NCBI GenBank assembly: GCA_013288685.1
Contig: JABDBM010000020.1
Location: forward strand, 1 to 53,305
Source: Bacteroidota bacterium
GTDB lineage: Bacteria; Bacteroidota; Bacteroidia; Sphingobacteriales; Sphingobacteriaceae
Reading direction: 5' to 3'
DNA length: 53,305 bases
Position numbers and translations under genes: made by a program. Under the pieces are notes generated by a model. It searched no databases. It saw nothing but the letters and a program-made list of their open reading frames with translations, and was not told the origin of the DNA. This document shows, in pieces, positions 1 to 6,751 of this stretch; the stretch's first letter is position 1; each line of letters starts with the position of its first letter.

Positions 1-432
1 CAAAGTGCGTTTAAGGCAGCTCCCTATGATTTTTCGGAATTAAAATCATTCGTTTTTAAATATGGGCCCGGCGATAGTTTGATTAATCAATATAATTCGG
101 AAACCGGAGAGTATCAATACCTAAATAAAAGGGATTCGCTGGTCAAAACACATCTGTATTTAACCAGCAATGACCTTATTTATCTTCATCGGAAAGCCGT
201 TGAGCTTGGCTTTTGGGATTTCCCGTCGAACGAAAAAAATGCAGATACCAGCTACACAGGCGATAAGAAGCCATTTGAGTTTTTTATTCAGTATAACTAC
301 AAACATAAAAGCAAGACGGTATTGTTTAGCACCAATTACGGAGGCTCGCAGGAATTGATGGAAGCCAACAGGACCTTAATTACAGATATACAAACTGTTT
401 TGAGCAAAGCCGAGGAACGCCAGAAAAAGTAA
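1..432 (+). CDS. Hypothetical protein, 5' end outside the window
   Basis: Frame 1 is open from the first base to the TAA before the TPR gene, so the real start lies upstream and only the last 143 residues are seen. A TTG at 79 is inside the open frame and is probably not the start. The visible part is soluble, mixed charged and aromatic, with no membrane segment and no motif I recognise. It ends in a Lys/Glu-rich stretch (EERQKK). The next gene begins 5 bases after the stop, so the two are probably co-transcribed. No function can be assigned. Confidence 0.6.
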   Translation, partial: QSAFKAAPYDFSELKSFVFKYGPGDSLINQYNSETGEYQYLNKRDSLVKTHLYLTSNDLIYLHRKAVELGFWDFPSNEKNADTSYTGDKKPFEFFIQYNYKHKSKTVLFSTNYGGSQELMEANRTLITDIQTVLSKAEERQKK

Positions 433-437
433 ATAAT

Positions 438-1124
438 ATGAAAAATATCCTTACTCTCGCATGTTTATTGGTTTCTATATCGTCGTTTGGGCAACAAATT
501 ACGTACGAGCAATTCCAGCAACAGGCAAGAACAGACATTAATCTGCAACCAGAGTATGGTCACGTAGTTAAAGATAAGGATCACCTGGAAGAAGATCAGA
601 AGTTTATTGATTTGGTATTGAAACAGGATACTACCCATCGCAAAGGCTCGGAGCATCTTGTAGGGTTGGGCTTTAAATACCTGGGCCAGGGAGATATGGA
701 AACCGCGATGCGCAGGTTTAACCAGGCCTGGTTGCTTGATCCTCAAAACGAAAATGTCTATTGGGGATTTGGTGCAATATATGGTACTTTTAGCGATTAT
801 CCGAATGCGATTGTGCAGTACGACAAGGGATTAGCTTTAAACACACAAAGTTCTGTACTCTTAACAGATAAAGCGACGATTTATTTTGTGATGTATCAGC
901 GGGGGCATCAGCAAAGCAATTTGGATTCAGCGCTGAGTTTGCTGACAAAATCGTACGGGATAGATGCCCAAAACTTAAATACCATATACAAACTTTCTAT
1001 TTGCTATTTTTTATCTAAAGATTGTGCAAACGCTCAAAAGTTTTATAGTGAATTTATAAAGGTAGGAGGGACGACTCATGCTGACGGATACGCTGATGCG
1101 TTAAAAAAGCAATGTAATAACTAA
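438..1124 (+). CDS. Secreted TPR-repeat protein
   Basis: A 228-residue protein with an N-terminal signal peptide (MKNILTLACLLVSISSFGQ, cleavage expected after about residue 19), so probably periplasmic. Residues about 75-150 look like tetratricopeptide repeats, with the A-x-x-x-(F/Y)-x-x-A/G-L-x-L-(D/N)-P spacing visible in 'AMRRFNQAWLLDPQN' and 'AIVQYDKGLALN'. A third, weaker repeat lies near 'LSLLTKSYGIDAQN'. TPR domains are protein-binding scaffolds; the partner is unknown. It starts 5 bases after the preceding partial gene, which suggests one operon. The family is too broad to name a role. Confidence 0.75.
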   Translation: MKNILTLACLLVSISSFGQQITYEQFQQQARTDINLQPEYGHVVKDKDHLEEDQKFIDLVLKQDTTHRKGSEHLVGLGFKYLGQGDMETAMRRFNQAWLLDPQNENVYWGFGAIYGTFSDYPNAIVQYDKGLALNTQSSVLLTDKATIYFVMYQRGHQQSNLDSALSLLTKSYGIDAQNLNTIYKLSICYFLSKDCANAQKFYSEFIKVGGTTHADGYADALKKQCNN

Positions 1125-1135
1125 ACGTTTATACA

Positions 1136-1166
1136 TTGCTTTTTATAAAATAAAATTCTATATTTG
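1136..1166 (+). promoter_or_regulatory. Bacteroidota-type promoter for rplU-rpmA
   Basis: A -33 TTG (1136-1138) is followed 20 bases later by TATATTTG (1159-1166), matching the TAnnTTTG -7 box of the Bacteroidota primary sigma factor. The predicted start of transcription is near 1173, giving a leader of about 27 bases before the ATG at 1200. The position ahead of a ribosomal-protein pair supports it. Confidence 0.6.
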
Positions 1167-1199
1167 CACCTCGAATTTTAAAACAATAATTAACAAACA

Positions 1200-1508
1200 A
1201 TGTACGCAATAGTAAGTATAGCAGGACAGCAATTTAAAGTTGCAAAAGACCAGCAGATCTTTGTACACAGATTACAAGGTGACGAGGGCGCTAGTATTGA
1301 ATTTGACAACGTATTGTTAGCAGAAAACGAAGGTGCTTTTAAATTAGGTTCTGATTTAAAAGGTGCTAAAGTATCGGCAACAATATTGTCACATTTAAAA
1401 GGTGATAAAGTAATTATCTTCAAAAAGAAAAGAAGAAAAGGTTACAAAAAGAAAAACGGTCACCGTCAGCAATTTACCAAGATCGAGATCACCGGTATTA
1501 CATTATAA
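1200..1508 (+). CDS. rplU: 50S ribosomal protein bL21
   Basis: A 102-residue protein of normal bL21 length. It begins MYAIVSIAGQQFKVAKDQ, the typical bL21 start (YAIV..GGKQ.KV), and ends with the basic rRNA-binding region (FKKKRRKGYKKKNGHRQQ) and 'TKIEITGI'. bL21 binds 23S rRNA in the large subunit. The start is fixed by the conserved N-terminus and by the promoter upstream. rpmA follows 54 bases downstream, the usual bacterial pairing, with a terminator after the second gene. Confidence 0.97.
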   Translation: MYAIVSIAGQQFKVAKDQQIFVHRLQGDEGASIEFDNVLLAENEGAFKLGSDLKGAKVSATILSHLKGDKVIIFKKKRRKGYKKKNGHRQQFTKIEITGITL

Positions 1509-1562
1509 TCAGGGTTTAAACCGAACCGGAGTTAAACCCGGATCATTAAAAGATATTAAGAA

Positions 1563-2006
1563 ATGGCACATAAAAAAGGGGCCGGTAGTTCAAGAAACGG
1601 CCGCGAGTCACATAGCAAACGTTTAGGTATCAAAATTTTCGGTGGTCAGCCGGCAATTGCAGGCAACATTATTGTTCGTCAGCGTGGTACAAAACATAAC
1701 CCAGGCCTTAACGTAGGCATTGGCAGGGACCATACCTTATTCGCATTAGCGGAAGGTGTTGTTACCTTTAAAAAGAAAGCAGATAACCGTTCATACGTTT
1801 CGGTATTACCTTTCGAAACTGCACCAGTTGCAGAAGTTGCTGCACCGGCACCGGTTGCAAAAGCTGAGAAAAAAGCAGTTGTAGTTGAAGCGCCTGTTGC
1901 AGTTGCAGCAGAAGAAGCTCCGGTTGCTGAAGCAGAAGCTCCAAAAAAGAAAGCAGCTCCAAAAAAGAAAGCTGCTGACGCTGAAGAAGAAGCTGCCGCT
2001 GAGTAA
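1563..2006 (+). CDS. rpmA: 50S ribosomal protein bL27 with long A/P/K/E-rich tail
   Basis: Residues 1-85 are a standard bL27: [16 protein letters not shown], then the conserved '[21 protein letters not shown]' region. The start has MAHKKG directly, so there is no N-terminal cleavage extension of the Firmicutes type. bL27 sits by the peptidyl-transferase centre of the large subunit. The family is usually about 85-90 residues; this one has 147. The extra 60 residues are almost only Ala, Pro, Val, Glu and Lys, and include an 18-base tandem duplication (1938-1955 and 1956-1973) encoding the repeated APKKKA. The tail is predicted disordered and may be lineage-specific. Second gene of the rplU-rpmA operon. 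Confidence 0.95.
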   Translation: MAHKKGAGSSRNGRESHSKRLGIKIFGGQPAIAGNIIVRQRGTKHNPGLNVGIGRDHTLFALAEGVVTFKKKADNRSYVSVLPFETAPVAEVAAPAPVAKAEKKAVVVEAPVAVAAEEAPVAEAEAPKKKAAPKKKAADAEEEAAAE

Positions 2007-2026
2007 TTAGCAAGTTAATCATATTG

Positions 2027-2062
2027 AAAGCCCGGACTTATTTTTAAGTCCGGGCTTTTTTA
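2027..2062 (+). terminator. Rho-independent terminator of rplU-rpmA
   Basis: A perfect 14-base stem, AAAGCCCGGACTTA (2027-2040) with its complement at 2045-2058, has a TTTT loop and runs into a T-rich tract. It lies 21 bases after the rpmA stop. Confidence 0.92.
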
Positions 2063-2097
2063 TGTTCTTTACGCGAAGGAATACGAATTTTTTCGAC

Positions 2098-2677
2098 TGG
2101 ACACGAATTGAATTGTGATTGTTTACTTTGTCAATCAATGAACGCTTAATATTTACAGCCGTTAGTTAGCCAAAGCAAAACCAATTGGTACAGTATATTG
2201 AGTCCGTACGGCTTGCCCATTTTGCATGCCCGGCATCCACTTAGGGGATAGCTTCATTAACCTGATAGCTTCCCGGTCAAGATCTTCCGATACGCCCCTT
2301 ACAACCTGTATATTGCTCAATGATCCATCTTTCTCAACAACCATTTGCAAGATCACTATACCCTGGATATTTTGTTCGCGGGCTTTGGCCGGATATCGCA
2401 TAGTCTTGGCCAGAAAACTCCAAAACTGTTCCATCCCTCCCGGAAATTCCGGTGCTTTTTCAACCGATACAAACACCTTATCCTCCTGCTTCGCGTTGTT
2501 TTTTGTGGTGTCGATTGTTTGTGCTTTACCAGTTAGAATGAAAAATAAGGCGGCTAAGGTAAATAGTATTCTTTTCATGGTTTTTAGATTTTAATATAAC
2601 AGAATGGTCACGAATTTTTTAGAAGGGATACGAATTTAGAAGTCGCAAAGACTAATCAGTTTTTCAATTCGTGTCCA
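2098..2677. repeat. 15-bp inverted repeat flanking a TonB-domain gene
   Basis: TGGACACGAATTGAA at 2098-2112 is repeated exactly in inverted orientation at 2663-2677, on either side of the gene at 2162-2578. Related ACGAATTT stretches sit beside each arm (2083-2090, and 2610-2617 with 2630-2637). The arms resemble dispersed intergenic repeats; no transposase lies between them and no clear target duplication was seen. Confidence 0.65.
2162..2578 (-). CDS. Secreted TonB C-terminal-domain protein
   Basis: A 138-residue protein with a signal peptide (MKRILFTLAALFFILTGKAQ) followed by one TonB C-terminal domain (about residues 45-137). The domain shows the motifs PEFPGG, YPAKAREQNIQG, VEKDGSLSNIQVVRG, DREAIRLMKLSPKWMPG and a C-terminal strand. 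Classic TonB has a long periplasmic linker and an uncleaved membrane anchor and transfers ExbB/ExbD energy to outer-membrane receptors. This protein has neither, so energy transduction is doubtful and a binding role is more likely. It lies 136 bases downstream of the M1 peptidase gene and is bracketed by an inverted repeat. Confidence 0.85.
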   Translation of the reverse strand: MKRILFTLAALFFILTGKAQTIDTTKNNAKQEDKVFVSVEKAPEFPGGMEQFWSFLAKTMRYPAKAREQNIQGIVILQMVVEKDGSLSNIQVVRGVSEDLDREAIRLMKLSPKWMPGMQNGQAVRTQYTVPIGFALAN

Positions 2678-2714
2678 TTCGCCTAATGCGTGAACATTAG
2701 TGTTCATTTTTATT

Positions 2715-4307
2715 TTATTCAAATATCACCTTTTTAATATAAAACGTATCCTCGTCAATCACCGGTATGGTTCTACTTTCAACTGTTAAACCTTTGTTGC
2801 TATCTACTATAAGCCTTTTGGTTCCCGCATCTGTAGTAATTTCCATTGGCAGCGGGATGCTCATGTTTTGTAATTTAATCTGGTACTTATTGCCGGGCAA
2901 TTGCTTTACGTGCACTTCCAGTTTATTAGCGGTACGCAGGTACAAGTCAAACAAAGGTTTCAAATCCCTGCCCGATTCCTGGCTGAAAAATTGCTCCACA
3001 TCAGCCGTGCTTACCAGGTTATCGTAGGTGTATTTAGGCGAGGTGACAAACTTTTTTAAAGCCGGAAAAAACGCGCTATCGCCCATTATATAACAAATGG
3101 TATGCATAAAAAATGCGCCTTTACCATAGATGTCACCGTTGTAGGCAGCTTCTTCATCAATATCTTTCCCTAATACAATAGGCAATTTATTTTCAAAACG
3201 CGGCGCTGCATTTTTAAAGAAATTAACATAAGCCGCTTCTCCCTCAAACTCCCTGATATAAAGGGCATCCCCGTAGGTACAAATGCCTTCGTGTATCCAG
3301 TAATCGGCCCAGTCTTTGGCTGTTACCTTATTGCCCCACCATTCGTGACCAAATTCATGGTGCATCAGTCCGTCGTAATCGGTGCCGCCTACTTTTGTAT
3401 AGCGAAACTTGTTACCATAAGCATTCATGGTTTGGTGTTCCATACCTAAGTGTGGTGTTTCGCAAATGGCAATTTTTTCTTTGGCCCATGGGTATTCGCC
3501 AAAATATTTTTCTTGTTCGTGGATGGTTTTTTCAAAAATATCCAAATGATGCTGGGCCTTTGACAGATGCTCCTTCAATACATAAAACTGCAGGGGCACC
3601 TTATTGCCGTTAACCGTGGCATATTCCCTTGTAACTACAGCAAAATCGCCCACATTAAACAGGATGCTGTAGTTGTTAATGGTATAATTGGTTTTCCAGT
3701 GATAGGTTGCAGTTGCACCGTGTTTGGTGATGTTCTGCAATAAGCCCGGCCCGGCAACTACCAGGTCCTTAGGCACGGTGATCATCATATCCACACCTTC
3801 ATTAGGCTCGTCCGACGGAGAGTCTTTACAGGGATAATACAACTTACCACCTGCGCCTTCGGCAGTGATCGCCATCCAGGGATGACCGGTTGAGTCTCTT
3901 GTCCATATAAAGCCATCATCCCACGGTGGTCTTTTGGCCACATGCGGCTTGCCACCATAAAATACTTTTACGCTGGCTTTACCAGCGGGCAGCTCATTGT
4001 TTAAGCTGATCCTGATTTGGTTGTTTTTATATTCAAAGGGTTGGTTTTTGTTGTTTACCAAAACCTGCTTTACACCCAGCGAATCGAGCAGATCAAAAAG
4101 CAATACCTTAGTTGGCTGTGCCATAATTACATCAACAATGGTATACCCATCTATAGATTTTTGATTGAAATCCACATTCAGCGCAATGGTGTAATGCCTG
4201 ATGTCCATAATGGCCTGCTCGGGCTTGAGTTTGCCGCCGTTGGTGAGGGTTTGGGCGGATAAGTGTATGCTTACTAAGCAAATCAACAATGTTAGTGTTT
4301 TTTTCAT
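2715..4307 (-). CDS. Secreted M1-family zinc metallopeptidase
   Basis: A 530-residue protein with a signal peptide (MKKTLTLLICLVSIHLSAQ). It has the M1 zinc site H317-E318-F-G-H321 followed after 18 residues by Glu340 (IHEG), the gluzincin HEXXH-18-E spacing. The exopeptidase motif, usually GAMEN, is represented by GMEH at 288-291, so substrate preference may differ from standard aminopeptidase N. Like many bacterial M1 proteins it has the N-terminal beta domain and catalytic domain but no large C-terminal helical domain. It is probably periplasmic and cleaves peptides. It starts 12 bases after a double TonB-domain gene, in one operon with it. Confidence 0.9.
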   Translation of the reverse strand: MKKTLTLLICLVSIHLSAQTLTNGGKLKPEQAIMDIRHYTIALNVDFNQKSIDGYTIVDVIMAQPTKVLLFDLLDSLGVKQVLVNNKNQPFEYKNNQIRISLNNELPAGKASVKVFYGGKPHVAKRPPWDDGFIWTRDSTGHPWMAITAEGAGGKLYYPCKDSPSDEPNEGVDMMITVPKDLVVAGPGLLQNITKHGATATYHWKTNYTINNYSILFNVGDFAVVTREYATVNGNKVPLQFYVLKEHLSKAQHHLDIFEKTIHEQEKYFGEYPWAKEKIAICETPHLGMEHQTMNAYGNKFRYTKVGGTDYDGLMHHEFGHEWWGNKVTAKDWADYWIHEGICTYGDALYIREFEGEAAYVNFFKNAAPRFENKLPIVLGKDIDEEAAYNGDIYGKGAFFMHTICYIMGDSAFFPALKKFVTSPKYTYDNLVSTADVEQFFSQESGRDLKPLFDLYLRTANKLEVHVKQLPGNKYQIKLQNMSIPLPMEITTDAGTKRLIVDSNKGLTVESRTIPVIDEDTFYIKKVIFE

Positions 4308-4319
4308 TTTGTCTGTCGA

Positions 4320-5138
4320 TTAGGGATTAACGGGCACATCTATGTGAACTAAATAGGCGATGCGTACTGGTTTGCTATTCCAAGTGCCGGGATGCCATTT
4401 GGGGCCTTTGCTGATTACTCGTATTGCTTCTTTATCAATGTCAGGGGATAAACCTTTTGCGACCCTTACATCGGTTAAACTTCCATCCAGTTCTACAACA
4501 AACCGGAGTATGACTCTTCCATTAATACCGCTGGAATTCGGAGGTGAATTAAAATTCTCTTTGAGATATGATGCGAACTTTTCAAGCCCACCCGGAAATT
4601 CCGGGGCTTGTTCGTAAAAATTATATATCTTTTTCGGATCTACACTGTTTTGAGGATTTGGCTCTTCAACCATAATATCGGCGCTCTTCATATCACTTGG
4701 CGCGAAGACATAATCTGCGTTGTTAACGGGCTTGGTGTTCATCGGTGAAACAAAATTCAAGGTGACCGTCAATGACGTGGCAACTCGTACCCCTCCTTTC
4801 ACCCCCGGAGTCCAAAGAGGGCTGTGCCTGAAAATTGATATTATCGCTGTATCTGCTATTTTTCCGAAGTCACTGGTAATCTTCGGATTTATGAGCCTGC
4901 CATCTTTTTGGATAACAAATTGCGCACGCACTGGCCCGATCAGAGAACCAGTGTTAAGTTTTGATGCTGAGAGAACATTAATGTAGTTATTGAATTTTTC
5001 AATCCCACCAGGAAATTCCGGTATTTTATCGACAGATGTGTAGATTTTTGAAGTATCTTTTGATTGAACAGACGTTTGCGCACTCGACTTCAGTGTAAAT
5101 ATTGCTGCAATCGAAATTAATAACAACTTGTATTTCAT
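4320..5138 (-). CDS. Secreted protein with two tandem TonB C-terminal domains
   Basis: A 272-residue protein with signal peptide MKYKLLLISIAAIFTLKSSAQ and two TonB-C modules. The first (about 35-135) starts PEFPGGIEKFNNYI and ends 'HSPLWTPGVKGG'. The second (about 175-270) starts PEFPGGLEKFASYL and contains VELDGSLTDVRVAKG and 'KGPKWHPG'. No transmembrane anchor or Pro-rich linker is present, so it is probably a soluble periplasmic protein. The first domain is more diverged (QKDGRLINPKIT). It sits between another TonB-domain gene (12 bases upstream) and the M1 peptidase (12 bases downstream). Confidence 0.85.
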   Translation of the reverse strand: MKYKLLLISIAAIFTLKSSAQTSVQSKDTSKIYTSVDKIPEFPGGIEKFNNYINVLSASKLNTGSLIGPVRAQFVIQKDGRLINPKITSDFGKIADTAIISIFRHSPLWTPGVKGGVRVATSLTVTLNFVSPMNTKPVNNADYVFAPSDMKSADIMVEEPNPQNSVDPKKIYNFYEQAPEFPGGLEKFASYLKENFNSPPNSSGINGRVILRFVVELDGSLTDVRVAKGLSPDIDKEAIRVISKGPKWHPGTWNSKPVRIAYLVHIDVPVNP

Positions 5139-5150
5139 TCATTAAATTTG

Positions 5151-5621
5151 TTAATTGTTTTCAGGCAAATTAAATGCAACCGGGATAACAAATTCGGTTC
5201 GTACCGGAATATTATGAATTTTTCCGGGTATCCATCTCGCAGTTTTTTTTACCAATCTCACCGCTTCTTCATCGCACCCATCGCCAATGCCACGCACAGC
5301 GGCGACATTCGTAAGCCGTCCATTTTTCTCAACGATAAACCTAATCATAACCCGTCCTTGTGTGCCGTTTTTGATAGCGGCTTCCGGATATCTTAGGTTT
5401 TTCTTTATGTAAAGATTCAAGCCTTGTTCACCGCCCGGATATTTGGCAGGCGTGTCGAGCGCCGACGTGTAAAGGTAATTTTCGTGCATTAACATCGAGT
5501 CTGTTACTATCATATACCCTTCCCCGCCTCCGGGAAATTCGACCATTCTCCTCAACGGTTGTTGACCGTAGGTTGCAAATAGCATCAATAAGCAAATGTT
5601 AAGCAACAGTATCCGTTTCAT
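5151..5621 (-). CDS. Secreted TonB C-terminal-domain protein
   Basis: A 156-residue protein with signal peptide MKRILLLNICLLMLFATYGQ and one TonB C-terminal domain (about residues 58-152). It shows PAKYPGGEQGLNLYI, 'YPEAAIKNGTQGRV', VEKNGRLTNVAAVRGIGDG, CDEEAVRLVKKTARWIPG and 'IPVAFNLPE'. The short stretch before the domain carries a second PGG motif (EFPGGGEG, near 29), perhaps a remnant of a lost domain. Like its neighbours it lacks the membrane anchor of true TonB. It begins 3 bases after the polyprenyl synthase stop, so it is translated from the same transcript. Confidence 0.83.
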   Translation of the reverse strand: MKRILLLNICLLMLFATYGQQPLRRMVEFPGGGEGYMIVTDSMLMHENYLYTSALDTPAKYPGGEQGLNLYIKKNLRYPEAAIKNGTQGRVMIRFIVEKNGRLTNVAAVRGIGDGCDEEAVRLVKKTARWIPGKIHNIPVRTEFVIPVAFNLPENN

Positions 5622-5624
5622 AAA

Positions 5625-6599
5625 TCAATTTTCCCTCACCAACAACCCATCCGCAAACTCGCGGAGGTATTGTTTGTGGCTGTCCGGTAGGTTAATCGCA
5701 TCAAGCGCATCAAAGGCCTTATCCGCATAAGTTTGCATGGCGAATTCGGCATATTCCCTAATCTCCAGCGTATTATAAATAGCGGTTACGGCTTCCACCT
5801 TTTCTGTATGATCAAATTCTTTCAGCGCTATCCAGTAATTCAATTCCCTTAACTGCTGTTCATCAGCCAGTTCCAATGCCTTGATCAATAAAAAGGTTTT
5901 TTTGTTGGAAATGATATCACCGCCCACTTGTTTCCCGAATTTTTCCGGGTCACCGTAAACATCCAGGATATCATCCTGTAATTGAAAGGCAATGCCTAAA
6001 TGTTCGCCGAAACTGCTTAACAAGTTGGCATCTTTTAAATCGGCCCCGCCAATTAGTGCACCTATTTTTAATGCGCCGCCCAATACCACAGCCGTTTTAA
6101 GGCGAATCATGTTAATGTATTCGGTATTGGTTACACCGCCGCGTGTTTCAAATTCCATATCCAGCTGCTGACCTTCGCAAACGCCAACGGCTGTGTTATT
6201 AAAAATATCCAATATGGGGCGCAGCAAGTGTTCGGGCACCTGCATCATCAGCTTATAGCCCTCTATCAGCATCACATCGCCTGATAGGATGCCTACATTC
6301 TGGTTCCAGCGTTCGTGTACGGTTGTTTTGCCGCGACGTATAGGGGCATTGTCCATAATATCATCATGCATCAGCGTGAAGTTATGGAATACTTCAATAG
6401 CCAGGGCAGGAGGGATGGCAGCATCTACGTCGCCACCAAAAAGATCACAAGCCATTAATAACAACGCGGGCCGCATTCGCTTTCCGCCAAGCGACAGGAT
6501 ATAACTTATCGGTTCATATAAGGCAGCCGGATAGTGCGGGAAAGCCAATTTATCAACGGCTTCGCTTATTATTTGCTGCAGGTCTTCGAGTTTCTTCAT
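5625..6599 (-). CDS. Polyprenyl diphosphate synthase
   Basis: A 324-residue trans-isoprenyl diphosphate synthase. The first Asp-rich motif is in 'LMHDDIMDNAPIRRGKTTVH' and the second in 'QLQDDILDVYGDPEKFGKQVGGD'; both bind Mg-diphosphate. It also has GGKRMRPAL near the N-terminus. These enzymes condense isopentenyl diphosphate with an allylic diphosphate to give C15, C20 or longer chains for quinones, carotenoids or lipid carriers. The product length cannot be read safely here. It is cytoplasmic. Unusually, it heads a run of secreted TonB-domain and peptidase genes spaced 3-12 bases apart. RNase R lies upstream behind a palindromic repeat. Confidence 0.9.
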   Translation of the reverse strand: MKKLEDLQQIISEAVDKLAFPHYPAALYEPISYILSLGGKRMRPALLLMACDLFGGDVDAAIPPALAIEVFHNFTLMHDDIMDNAPIRRGKTTVHERWNQNVGILSGDVMLIEGYKLMMQVPEHLLRPILDIFNNTAVGVCEGQQLDMEFETRGGVTNTEYINMIRLKTAVVLGGALKIGALIGGADLKDANLLSSFGEHLGIAFQLQDDILDVYGDPEKFGKQVGGDIISNKKTFLLIKALELADEQQLRELNYWIALKEFDHTEKVEAVTAIYNTLEIREYAEFAMQTYADKAFDALDAINLPDSHKQYLREFADGLLVREN

Positions 6600-6605
6600 G
6601 TTTGT

Positions 6606-6746
6606 TTTAAAAGTTGTAAGGGGTTGTAGTTGTTGGAGGAAGGGTTATAATTGTTGTAAGGGTTGTAATTGTTGTAGTCTTTGAAATTATTAAATCTCTT
6701 ATAACTTTTACAACCCTTACAACTACTACAACCTTTACAACCTCTC
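6606..6746. repeat. Palindromic GTTGTAA-type intergenic repeat, copy 1
   Basis: The 152 bases between RNase R and the polyprenyl synthase are nearly all one imperfect palindrome. Its core is GTTGTAAGGGTTGTAA (6653-6668), matched exactly by its complement at 6708-6723. Each arm is built of short GTTGTA(A/G) units. The transcript would form a long hairpin that could separate expression of the two genes. A related copy follows topA at 24676-24778. Confidence 0.8.
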
Positions 6747-6751
6747 CCAAC

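Noticed and set aside
1768..2022. Leu/Gln-rich minus-strand frame of 84 residues
   Set aside because: It is the mirror of the Ala/Lys/Glu-rich bL27 tail; composition alone keeps it open.
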